Assembly (NCBI GenBank): GCA_964421355.1
Contig: CAYQWX010000099.1
Location: 1-5,271 of the forward strand
Source: JALTDM01 sp964421355
GTDB lineage: Bacteria > Bacteroidota > Bacteroidia > Bacteroidales > JALTDM01
DNA length: 5,271 nucleotides
Direction: 5' to 3'
The translations under genes and the position numbers were made by a program. Positions 1 to 5,271 of the stretch are shown here, piece after piece; position 1 is the first letter of the stretch; the number at the start of each line of letters is the position of its first letter. The notes below the pieces were generated by a model. It saw only the letters and a list, made by a program, of their open reading frames with translations. It did no database searches and was not told the DNA's origin.

Positions 1-13
1 ATAAAAAAACTTC

Positions 14-89
14 GTGAAAAGATATTTAAACATGGTGAAAAGATACCTAAAACATAAAAAAATGTTCTGGAAAACATTGTGAAAAGATA
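14..89 (+). repeat. Three direct copies of GTGAAAAGATA
   Basis: The 11-mer GTGAAAAGATA occurs exactly at 14-24, 35-45 and 79-89. Copies 1 and 2 are 21 bp apart, and copy 3 is 44 bp further on, about two more units. Copies 2 and 3 are both preceded by AAACAT, so the repeating unit is about 21 bp, with a degenerate or interrupted unit at 56-78. The array lies just past the 3' end of the minus-strand exonuclease gene and may continue beyond the left edge of the window. Function is unknown. It could be a protein-binding array, a remnant of a dispersed repeat, or the tail of a repetitive reading frame. Confidence 0.6.
56..78 (-). terminator. Weak intrinsic terminator candidate for the exonuclease gene
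   Basis: Read on the minus strand, AATGTT, a 6-nt loop and AACATT form a hairpin directly followed by a run of T residues (the A run at 56-62 on the plus strand). The polarity suits the minus-strand gene that stops at 105, about 27 nt before the hairpin. The stem has only one G-C pair, so it would be weak. It also sits inside the repeat array and may be a by-product of that array. Confidence 0.3.
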
Positions 90-104
90 TAGGATAACTA
101 TATG

Positions 105-584
105 TCATTTTGCCCAACGCATCCATTGGTCGGTAGATAGATTGAGTTTTCTTTTTATACGGATAAGGTTGTGAACATCTTCACGGTTATAACTAATGAC
201 TTGCTGGTGCATGGCAGGATTGTAAAAATGACGGGATATATCTCTGTGATTGGTTTTATATTGTGGTGTGGTTCGTTTTATGCCTAAATAATGTTCTACG
301 GTGGCTAACTTGTAATCAGGAAGCCCTGGCAATAAATGTCTAACTGTAGGTAGCATATTGACTACGTTCCGAAACCGCCGTATGTCTAAATGTGTTTGCC
401 TATATAATACACCTACATCGGGTCCGTAACAAAATACTATGCCGTCCACTGGTGCTATTATGTCTGCTAACCTGTTCCAGTCTAACCATGTAGCATAATG
501 AAATTTTTTTAGTGAATAAGCATAACCTAATAAGTATATGTTTCCGCTGGTGTGCCACTCGGCATCTATGTATAGATGGGTCAC
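105..584 (-). CDS. Small RNase H-like (DEDD-type) 3'-5' exonuclease domain protein
   Basis: This 159-residue protein matches the pattern of the YprB-like RNase_H_2 exonuclease family, whose members hydrolyse nucleic acid with two metal ions held by acidic residues. Visible motifs in order: YIDAEW near the N-terminus (D7 and E9, motif I) followed by GNIYLLGYAY; CYGPDVGVL (D56, motif II); a middle section DYKLATVEHYLGIKR (90-104) typical of the family; and SYNREDVHNL (131-140), motif III with Y132 and D136. The domain fills the whole protein; nothing is appended to it. It lacks a signal peptide and membrane segments, so it should be cytosolic. The start is GTG at 584; the next methionine lies at residue 77, past motifs I and II. 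Substrate (DNA or RNA) cannot be told from sequence. By hand count, GC at 121-480 is about 40%, against about 31% for 1441-1800 in parA, which may hint at a different history. It is transcribed away from the parAB cluster, with repeat arrays on both sides. The family call is fairly firm; the biological role is open. Confidence 0.75.
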   Translation of the reverse strand: MTHLYIDAEWHTSGNIYLLGYAYSLKKFHYATWLDWNRLADIIAPVDGIVFCYGPDVGVLYRQTHLDIRRFRNVVNMLPTVRHLLPGLPDYKLATVEHYLGIKRTTPQYKTNHRDISRHFYNPAMHQQVISYNREDVHNLIRIKRKLNLSTDQWMRWAK

Positions 585-597
585 AAATTTTTTTTTG

Positions 598-605
598 CAA
601 AAATA
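598..605 (-). promoter_or_regulatory. Bacteroidota -7 element for the exonuclease gene
   Basis: The minus strand reads TATTTTTG here, a full match to TAnnTTTG. Transcription would begin near 591, leaving a very short leader before the GTG at 584. No clear -33 TTTG is visible. An 11-bp perfect palindrome, CTTTTGAAAAG (609-619), lies just upstream, where an operator could sit. A/T-rich DNA gives such matches by chance, so this is moderate evidence only. Confidence 0.4.
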
Positions 606-657
606 ATGCTTTTGAAAAGTTAGTAATATCCATTATCGGAGCTTTATTGCTAAAAAA

Positions 658-767
658 GTTTTTACCACAAATCAGGGGGTTTTTACCACAAATCAGGCAC
701 TTTCTACCACAAAAGATAAAGTTTCTACCACAAATCAGATAGTTTTTACCACAAAGTTACCACAAAA
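658..767 (+). repeat. Phased 21-bp tandem repeat array (TACCACAAA core)
   Basis: Five units begin at 658, 679, 700, 721 and 742, exactly 21 bp apart. The unit is GTTTYTACCACAAATCAG plus three variable bases. The core TACCACAAA is unchanged in all five units (663, 684, 705, 726, 747) and occurs a sixth time at 758, only 11 bp after the fifth. Spacings of 21 and 11 bp are close to two turns and one turn of B-DNA, so all six cores would face the same side of the helix. The core shares seven of nine positions with the DnaA box TTATCCACA when read as TTTACCACA. The array is followed directly by an A/T block and lies 74-183 bp upstream of the minus-strand exonuclease start. Candidate roles are an origin or iteron array, an upstream operator for the exonuclease gene, or a dispersed repeat. 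One frame reads as a seven-residue repeat (FLPQIRx) but meets a stop at the fifth unit. Confidence 0.9.
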
Positions 768-782
768 TTTTTTAGGCGTAAA

Positions 783-837
783 TGTATGATTATTAGTATA
801 TTATATATTATATATATACTATATATATTAATAATAT
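783..837. other. Extreme A/T block beside the repeat array
   Basis: About 55 bp consist almost only of A and T, with uninterrupted A/T runs at 797-818 and 820-836. The block contains alternating TATATA stretches and a 7-bp inverted pair, AGTATAT (795-801) and ATATACT (814-820). It begins about 16 bp after the last repeat core. Such DNA melts easily, and DNA unwinding elements in replication origins have this character beside their initiator-binding repeats, but simple A/T-rich intergenic DNA would look the same. No gene is visible between 585 and 908. Confidence 0.6.
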
Positions 838-908
838 GTGCCTGTTTGTGTAAAAATTAAACTTTTTTTACGGTTTTTTGTTTTATTTTGTTCTAAAAAA
901 GTGGAAAA

Positions 909-1073
909 ATGTCTCTATTACAGAAAAAAAAACGGTACGAAAACGACACAGTAATTTGTCCAAAATTGCCCCTTTTACCTACTGAAAACCAAGGAAATAC
1001 CGTTGGTAAATGGAGCCTAAGCACTCCCTCACTCTCCGCTAAGTTCTGCAAAAAAATAGATAAAAACATTTGA
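909..1073 (+). CDS. Possible small protein of 54 residues, unrecognised
   Basis: An ATG-initiated frame runs to TGA at 1071-1073, bounded upstream by an in-frame TAA at 894-896, so 909 is the only ATG start. The product begins MSLLQKKKRYENDTVICPK, continues LPLLPTENQGN and GKWSLSTPSLSAKFCKK, and ends lysine-rich. It has two cysteines, no signal peptide and no membrane segment. I do not recognise the family. In favour of coding: the 3' half is locally GC-richer (about half G+C at 1001-1050) than the surrounding A/T-rich spacer. Against: it is short, has no strong promoter match (only a TATTTTG-like sequence near 884), and the opposite strand is also open here. Its stop codon overlaps the putative -33 element of the tRNA promoter. 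The patch could instead be a structured RNA or a gene remnant. Confidence 0.22.
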   Translation: MSLLQKKKRYENDTVICPKLPLLPTENQGNTVGKWSLSTPSLSAKFCKKIDKNI

Positions 1074-1097
1074 TTAAAAGAAAAAGTTGTATATTTG
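1069..1097 (+). promoter_or_regulatory. Bacteroidota promoter of the initiator tRNA
   Basis: TTTG at 1069-1072 (-33) and TATATTTG at 1090-1097 (-7, exact TAnnTTTG) are separated by 17 bp, within the range used by Bacteroidota sigma factors. Transcription would begin about 10 nt before the mature tRNA end at 1114. The stretch GTTGTATATTTG (1086-1097) differs at one of twelve positions from the proposed parA promoter at 1356-1367. Confidence 0.7.
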
Positions 1098-1113
1098 CAG
1101 CACAAAAATACAC

Positions 1114-1185
<72 letters not shown>

Positions 1186-1193
1186 CTAAATAC

Positions 1194-1222
1194 AAAAAGG
1201 AGGCAATCAAGCCTCCTTTTTT
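1194..1222 (+). terminator. Rho-independent terminator of the tRNA gene
   Basis: A perfect 11-bp stem, AAAAAGGAGGC (1194-1204) with GCCTCCTTTTT (1211-1221), closes the 6-nt loop AATCAA. The T run continues to 1222. It begins 8 nt after the discriminator base and separates tRNA transcription from parA. The symmetric A and T tracts could allow it to work in both directions. Confidence 0.9.
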
Positions 1223-1257
1223 GTGTGTATTGCTTTAATGTGTTGTTCCTTTTCAAG

Positions 1258-1319
1258 TTATCAACAATGTTTTTTTGAAAATTCTTGATTATCACATACT
1301 TGGTTTTATCTGTTGATAA
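1258..1319. repeat. Inverted pair of DnaA-box-like 9-mers upstream of parA
   Basis: TTATCAACA at 1258-1266 and TGTTGATAA at 1311-1319 are exact reverse complements separated by 44 bp. Each differs from the DnaA box TTATCCACA at one position. A third related sequence, TTATCACA (the box with one base deleted), lies between them at 1289-1296. The pair lies between the tRNA terminator and the parA promoter. It could bind DnaA, be an operator for parA, or be chance in A/T-rich DNA. Confidence 0.45.
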
Positions 1320-1359
1320 AATAAAACTAAATATCTTACAAAAGAAAAAAGAAAGGTTG

Positions 1360-1367
1360 TATTTTTG
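1360..1367 (+). promoter_or_regulatory. -7 element of the parA operon
   Basis: TATTTTTG is an exact TAnnTTTG match, within GTTGTATTTTTG (1356-1367), which nearly repeats the tRNA promoter. Expected initiation near 1373 gives a leader of about 22 nt to the ATG at 1396. No convincing -33 TTTG is found at the usual distance. The position supports starting parA at 1396 and not further upstream. Confidence 0.5.
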
Positions 1368-1395
1368 TGTTTCGGAAAAAAAGAGAATTATAAAT

Positions 1396-2178
1396 ATGGG
1401 TAAAGTTATAAGTATAGCTAATCAAAAGGGAGGAGTGGGAAAAACAACTACAGCAGTTAATCTTGCCACATCTTTGGCTTCTTTGGAATACAAAACCTTG
1501 TTGATAGATGCAGATCCACAAGCAAATACAACATCAGGATTAGGATTTGATTTAGATAAAATTGATGTATCATTATATGAATGTTTGATAGGAGAAGCTA
1601 CTTTGGATAATGTAAAATTAGAAACAAGATTTAAATATTTACATTTAATCCCTTCGGGTATAGATTTAGTTGGAGCCGAAATAGAATTATTGGAGCATAG
1701 AAATAAAGAAAAAAAATTAAGAAAACTTATTGATAAAGTGCGTGACGATTATGATTTGATTCTTATTGATTGTGCTCCTTCGTTAGGGCTGATTACTCTT
1801 AACTCTTTGACTGCAGCAGATTCCGTAATTGTTCCTGTACAATGTGAGTACTATGCAATGGAAGGATTAGGGAAACTTTTGCATACAATAAAACTCGTTC
1901 AAAACTCATTAAATCCTAATCTGAAAATAGAAGGATTTTTGCCTACTATGTTTGATGGACGTCTTAATATTTCTAATCAAGTGCTCGAAGAACTTAAAAT
2001 GCACTTTGAAGATTTAGTATTTGATACTGTAATACATCGCAATGTGAAATTAGCAGAGGCTCCAAGTTTTGGGATAAGTATTATAGAGTATGATATAACT
2101 TCCAAAGGTGCAAAAAATTATTTGGCATTGGCAGAAGAAATTTTACGAAAAAACAATATCCAAAAAAATAAAAAATAA
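1396..2178 (+). CDS. parA: ParA/Soj chromosome-partitioning ATPase
   Basis: This 260-residue protein is a Soj-type ParA: a cytosolic ATPase that dimerises with ATP, coats DNA non-specifically and is discharged by ParB to move the origin region. Visible motifs: deviant Walker A KGGVGKTTT (11-19) with signature lysine K11 and K16; Walker A' LLIDADPQAN (35-44); Walker B LILIDCAPSLG (121-131); then the family block IVPVQCEYYAMEGL (145-158). There is no N-terminal helix-turn-helix domain, so it is the short chromosomal form and not a plasmid P1-type ParA. The frame stays open upstream to an ATG at 1285, but I chose 1396. MGKVISIANQKGG matches the usual N-terminus, and the 37 extra residues would be lysine-rich translation of the promoter region. 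No good Shine-Dalgarno sequence is visible, as is common in Bacteroidota. parB follows after 2 nt, so the two are surely co-transcribed. Confidence 0.96.
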   Translation: MGKVISIANQKGGVGKTTTAVNLATSLASLEYKTLLIDADPQANTTSGLGFDLDKIDVSLYECLIGEATLDNVKLETRFKYLHLIPSGIDLVGAEIELLEHRNKEKKLRKLIDKVRDDYDLILIDCAPSLGLITLNSLTAADSVIVPVQCEYYAMEGLGKLLHTIKLVQNSLNPNLKIEGFLPTMFDGRLNISNQVLEELKMHFEDLVFDTVIHRNVKLAEAPSFGISIIEYDITSKGAKNYLALAEEILRKNNIQKNKK

Positions 2179-2180
2179 AA

Positions 2181-3086
2181 ATGGCTGCAAAATCCAATTC
2201 CAGAAAAGCATTAGGTAAAGGTCTTGGTGCTTTAATTAAAGATGCTGATAAATCTAATGAAATAGTTGGTTCTATCCAAGAGATAGTAATTGAAAATATA
2301 AAGGCAAATCCTTACCAACCTCGTACTGAATTTGATGAAGAAAATTTGATAGAGTTAGCACAATCTATAAAAGAACTTGGTGTAATACAGCCGATTACTG
2401 TAATAAAAGATGATAAAGAAGAAGGGAAATATATTTTGATATCGGGAGAGAGGCGTTTTAGGGCAAGTAAAATGGCTGGACTTAAAACTATTCCTGCATA
2501 TATTAAGCCCCAGGCAGATGATAAAGAGATGCTTGAAATGGCTTTGGTGGAAAATATTCAACGAGAGGATTTAGATGCTATTTCTGTTGCAATTGGATAT
2601 AAGCGTTTATTGGATGAATACGAAATGACACAAGATGATCTTGGGAAAAGAATAGGAAAAAATAGAAGTACTATTACTAATTATTTACGATTGTTAAAAC
2701 TGCCTGCCGAAATACAATTGTCGGTAAAACAAAAACAATTGTCAATGGGGCATGCAAGAGCACTGCTTGCATTGGAGAATGCTGAGACTCAATTGAAGAT
2801 ATTTGCCAGGATAATGGAAGAAGGCTTGTCTGTAAGGGAAGTGGAAAAAATAGTGAAAGATATAGATAAAGATAAAAAAGGAAAAACTTCTTCAGGAAAA
2901 CAAAATAAAGAAAAAGAAACATTGTTTGCGGAACTTCAATCACAGATGGCTAATTATTTTAATGTGCCGGTAAAAATTAGTCAAAATAAAAAAGGTAAAG
3001 GAAAAATAGAAATTGCTTTTAAGAATGAAGAAGAACTTGTGCGAATAATATCTATATTTGATAAATTAAAAGGTCAAAATAATTGA
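2181..3086 (+). CDS. parB: ParB/Spo0J CTP-dependent DNA-clamp partition protein
   Basis: This 301-residue protein is a ParB: it binds parS, closes into a sliding clamp on CTP and stimulates ParA. Domains in order: an N-terminal ParA-contact tail, KALGKGLGALI (9-19); the CTP-binding N-domain with NPYQPRTEF (43-51), GERRFRAS (89-96) and ENIQRED (124-130); a parS-binding helix-turn-helix region, MTQDDLGKRIGKNRSTITNYL (149-169); the following family segment LSMGHARALL (187-196); a charged lysine-rich linker (about 225-246); and a C-terminal dimerisation domain (about 247-300). Length and all key motifs are normal. The ATG lies 2 nt after the parA stop, and the last codons overlap the next gene, so translation is coupled on both sides. 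No TGTTTCACGTGAAACA-like parS was seen in this window; the target sites may lie outside it. Confidence 0.96.
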   Translation: MAAKSNSRKALGKGLGALIKDADKSNEIVGSIQEIVIENIKANPYQPRTEFDEENLIELAQSIKELGVIQPITVIKDDKEEGKYILISGERRFRASKMAGLKTIPAYIKPQADDKEMLEMALVENIQREDLDAISVAIGYKRLLDEYEMTQDDLGKRIGKNRSTITNYLRLLKLPAEIQLSVKQKQLSMGHARALLALENAETQLKIFARIMEEGLSVREVEKIVKDIDKDKKGKTSSGKQNKEKETLFAELQSQMANYFNVPVKISQNKKGKGKIEIAFKNEEELVRIISIFDKLKGQNN

Positions 3087-3601
3087 AACGACTTGTGTTT
3101 TTGGGGAGTTTTGTGTTCATGCTTTTTGTGCAAGGGTTTGCACAAAATAAGGATACTACTGATTATAAATCTCCCCATTCACCAACTACTGCAAGTGTAT
3201 TGTCTGCAATAATACCAGGAGCGGGTCAAGTGTATAATAAGAAATATTGGAAAGTTCCTATAATTTATGGTGTAGGTGGCTATCTTGCTTATGCTATTAT
3301 TTTTAACAACAAGCAATATTTGCGATTTAAAGCCGACTACAAGGCACTTACAGATAACAATCCTAACACTGTTGATGAATTTAACGGTCAAGTACCGGCT
3401 GAACAAATAAAATATGTAAAAGATCAGCACAGAAGGCAACGGGATTTGAGTATTTTAGGATTATCTTTGTGGTATGTGTTAAATATTGTTGATGCAAGTG
3501 TGGATGCAAATCTGTATGATTTTGATGTAAGTGATGATCTTTCGTTACATTTGTTTAGAGGTAATAATTTGTTAACTCTCACCTACAAAATAGGTAAATA
3601 G
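3083..3601 (+). CDS. DUF5683 membrane protein of the parAB cluster
   Basis: This 172-residue protein carries the DUF5683 pattern that in Bacteroidota usually follows parB; its biochemical role is not known to me. A signal peptide is visible: basic MKR, a hydrophobic core LVFLGSFVFMLFVQ and probable cleavage after GFA (20/21). There is no lipobox cysteine. The core has SAIIPGAGQVYNKKYWKVP (41-59), then a hydrophobic stretch IIYGVGGYLAYAIIF (60-74), a charged loop with DQHRRQRD (114-121), and another hydrophobic segment, LSILGLSLWYVLNIV (122-136), followed by DASVDANLYDFDVSDD. Glycine, proline and YWK in the first block are family-like. The start is TTG at 3083, overlapping the parB TGA in the sequence TTGA. 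The only nearby ATG (residue 13) would cut the signal peptide in half. AAAAGG at 3068-3073 could serve as a ribosome-binding site. It is likely co-expressed with parAB and placed in the envelope. Confidence 0.85.
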   Translation: MKRLVFLGSFVFMLFVQGFAQNKDTTDYKSPHSPTTASVLSAIIPGAGQVYNKKYWKVPIIYGVGGYLAYAIIFNNKQYLRFKADYKALTDNNPNTVDEFNGQVPAEQIKYVKDQHRRQRDLSILGLSLWYVLNIVDASVDANLYDFDVSDDLSLHLFRGNNLLTLTYKIGK

Positions 3602-3668
3602 GGTTTTGGGGTTAGTAAAAGTTTTTATGCTATTTGTATTTCTGCCTCATTAAACAAAATTTTTGATA

Positions 3669-3676
3669 TACCTTTG
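3669..3676 (+). promoter_or_regulatory. Candidate -7 element for the S41 protease gene
   Basis: TACCTTTG is an exact TAnnTTTG match in the 97-nt spacer after the DUF5683 gene. Initiation near 3682 would leave about 17 nt before the ATG at 3699. No -33 TTTG lies at the usual spacing (the nearest, at 3633-3636, is too far). The protease may thus have its own promoter as well as readthrough from parAB. Confidence 0.4.
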
Positions 3677-3698
3677 TTTTTAAAATGTAGATAAAAGT

Positions 3699-5271
3699 AT
3701 GAATGAAAAACAACGCAGAAGTAAATGGCTTATCATAATAGAACCTTTGGTAATTTTATTCGTATTTGTTGCCGCGTTTGAACTTGGAAAGAGAGTAGAT
3801 AGCATAAATAATGAGAAATATGCAACAAATGCTATTTTGAAATTTTTTAGACAATCTACCGATTCTTCACAAGATAAATTGCAAGAAGTATTAAATGCTA
3901 TTCGTGTACATTATGTAGATTCGGTAAATTTGGATACATTGGAAGAAAAGGCAATTAGCCTATTATTAAAGGATTTAGACCCACATTCTACATATTTTCC
4001 ACCAGTAATATCCAAACAGGAAAATGATGAAATGAAAGGTTCCTTTGAAGGTATAGGTATTTATTTTAACGTTCAGCATGATACTGTTGTAGTAGTAGGT
4101 ATTATTCCTGGTGGTCCGTCTGAAAAATCGGGGCTTATGCCGGGAGATAAAATAATATCGGTAGATGATACTTCTATTGTTGGTATGAATACATACAACA
4201 TAATGAAACGAATAAAAGGACCCAAAGGCTCAAAAGTAAAGATTACTGTAATAAAACCATTTTCAAAAGATACTATTAGTTATATAATCAAGCGTGATGT
4301 GATTCCTATCAAAAGCGTAGATGTATATTTCAAGGTAAAAAAGGATATAGGTTATATAAAAATTAGCCGTTTTGCAGAAACCACTTATGATGAATTTGTA
4401 AAAGCGGTAAATTATTTACACAGCCAAGGTGTGAAAAAAATCATTCTTGATTTAAGGGGTAATCCAGGTGGATATATGCAAATTGCTGTAAAAATTGCTG
4501 ATGAATTTTTACCGGAAGGCAAAACAATTGTATATATAAAAGGAAGGACTGTGCCTAAAAAGGTGTTTGTAGCAACCGATCATGACTTATGTGTAAATGA
4601 TAGTGTTGCCATACTTATTGATGAATGGAGTGCTTCGGCAAGTGAAATATTATCGGGGGCTATACAAGATAATGACCGAGGTGTAATAATAGGACGTCGT
4701 TCGTTTGGTAAGGGGCTGGTGCAAGAGCCTATATTTTTCCGTGATGGCTCTCAAGTGCGTCTTACTATTGCCAGATATTATACTCCTGTTGGTAGATGTA
4801 TTCAACGAGATTATGAAAAAGGTGCAGAAAAATATTATGATGAAATTGCAAAACGCTATACGGACGGCGAAGTTTTTTCTCCTGATAGCATTCATTTCCC
4901 TGATAGTCTTAAATATAAAACTCCAAAAGGGAAAATTGTATATGGAGGTGGAGGTATAATGCCTGATATCTTTGTGCCGCTTGACACTACAAAATATGAC
5001 GACTTTTATTATGATGTAGCAAGCAGAAATTTATTTTACAAATTTGCCTTTTATTATTCTAACAATCACCGTGATAAGTTATCTAAATTCAAAGATTATA
5101 AACAACTTTATAAATATTTGAAGAATCATTCGGTATGGCAAGAGTTCTTAAAATTTGTAAAAGATAAAGGAGTAAAATCTAATCCTAAAACTGCTTATAC
5201 TACAGGTATGATGAAAGAATATGTATATGCATTTATTGTGCGTATATATTTTGAAGACAAAGGCTTTTATC
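3699..5271 (+). CDS. S41-family carboxy-terminal processing protease, 3' end missing
   Basis: The frame is open for 524 codons to the window edge. The product is a periplasmic or membrane-anchored C-terminal processing peptidase (CtpA/Prc type), which cleaves proteins near their C-terminus under control of a PDZ domain. A basic start, MNEKQRRSK, precedes a membrane anchor at about 11-27 that contains an unusual Glu15. Then follow DLDPHSTYF (92-100), a PDZ domain at about 113-187 with FEGIGIYF and PGGPSEKSGLMPGDKI, the protease motif DLRGNPGG (251-258), the serine motif WSASASE (310-316) and SFGKGLVQ (335-342). The catalytic set is inferred as S313, K338 and Q342, from the 25-residue Ser-Lys and 4-residue Lys-Gln spacing of the family. 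GGGGIMPD (416-423) is also family-typical. From memory, Bacteroidota homologues are about 530-570 residues, so little may be missing. The start is the first in-frame ATG. Confidence 0.93.
   Translation, partial: MNEKQRRSKWLIIIEPLVILFVFVAAFELGKRVDSINNEKYATNAILKFFRQSTDSSQDKLQEVLNAIRVHYVDSVNLDTLEEKAISLLLKDLDPHSTYFPPVISKQENDEMKGSFEGIGIYFNVQHDTVVVVGIIPGGPSEKSGLMPGDKIISVDDTSIVGMNTYNIMKRIKGPKGSKVKITVIKPFSKDTISYIIKRDVIPIKSVDVYFKVKKDIGYIKISRFAETTYDEFVKAVNYLHSQGVKKIILDLRGNPGGYMQIAVKIADEFLPEGKTIVYIKGRTVPKKVFVATDHDLCVNDSVAILIDEWSASASEILSGAIQDNDRGVIIGRRSFGKGLVQEPIFFRDGSQVRLTIARYYTPVGRCIQRDYEKGAEKYYDEIAKRYTDGEVFSPDSIHFPDSLKYKTPKGKIVYGGGGIMPDIFVPLDTTKYDDFYYDVASRNLFYKFAFYYSNNHRDKLSKFKDYKQLYKYLKNHSVWQEFLKFVKDKGVKSNPKTAYTTGMMKEYVYAFIVRIYFEDKGFY

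Noticed and set aside
1..57. Plus-strand frame ending in LREKIFKHGEKIPKT at a TAA (55-57), as the tail of a gene entering from the left
   Set aside because: Only 18 codons are visible, they lie within a direct repeat array, and nothing in them is recognisable. Sequence to the left would be needed.
62..77. ATGTTCTGGAAAACAT as a parS-like palindrome
   Set aside because: It lacks the CACGTG centre of the parS consensus TGTTTCACGTGAAACA and has the wrong half-site spacing; it is better explained as a weak terminator hairpin.
512..742. Plus-strand frame with a FLPQIR heptad repeat
   Set aside because: Its first part is antisense to the exonuclease gene and the repeat portion is the 21-bp DNA array, whose period happens to be a multiple of three. 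It stops inside the array.
658..767. CRISPR array
   Set aside because: Units are 21 bp end to end with no unique spacers of typical length, and no cas genes are nearby.
893..1105. Minus-strand 70-residue frame
   Set aside because: It begins inside the tRNA promoter, is rich in phenylalanine and has no recognisable motif.
1285..1395. 37-residue N-terminal extension of ParA from ATG at 1285
   Set aside because: The extension is unlike any ParA N-terminus, covers the likely promoter and the DnaA-box-like sequence, and the ATG at 1396 gives the usual start.
3652..3679. AAACAAA/TTTGTTT hairpin after the DUF5683 gene as a terminator
   Set aside because: The stem is 7 bp with one G-C pair and a 14-nt loop, too weak to support, and it overlaps the candidate -7 element of the protease gene.
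4650..4959. Overlapping frames at 4650-4895 (minus) and 4705-4959 (plus) within the protease gene
   Set aside because: Both are shadows of the S41 protease coding sequence, which carries the conserved motifs across this region.

Overview
The window looks like a piece of a low-GC Bacteroidota chromosome. Three things point there. The gene order parA, parB, DUF5683 is typical of that phylum. Starts are preceded by the Bacteroidota -7 promoter element TAnnTTTG rather than a sigma70 -10 box. Shine-Dalgarno sequences are weak or absent. By hand count, GC is about 31% in part of parA and about 40% in the first gene.

Layout. At the left edge lie three copies of an 11-bp direct repeat, then a weak hairpin that could end the only clear minus-strand gene (105-584). 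That gene encodes a compact 159-residue RNase H-like (DEDD-type) exonuclease. Upstream of it is a gene-poor stretch of about 500 bp. It holds six copies of TACCACAAA, five of them exactly 21 bp apart and the last 11 bp further on, followed directly by an almost pure A/T block. A possible 54-codon reading frame in a locally GC-richer patch comes next. Then comes an initiator tRNA (fMet, anticodon CAT) with a clear promoter and a strong intrinsic terminator.

The rightward half is a compact chromosome-maintenance cluster. parA (1396-2178), parB (2181-3086) and a DUF5683 membrane protein (3083-3601) are translationally packed: a 2-nt gap, then a 4-nt overlap with a TTG start. After a 97-nt gap with its own -7 element comes an S41-family carboxy-terminal processing protease, which runs off the right edge with its catalytic Ser-Lys-Gln residues present.

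ParA and ParB are partners in origin segregation. In most bacteria parAB lies close to oriC, so the phased repeat array beside an A/T block, plus three near-DnaA-box sequences just ahead of parA, make the 650-1320 interval the most interesting part of the window. A replication-origin or iteron-like role is an inference from pattern and context only. No consensus parS site was seen.
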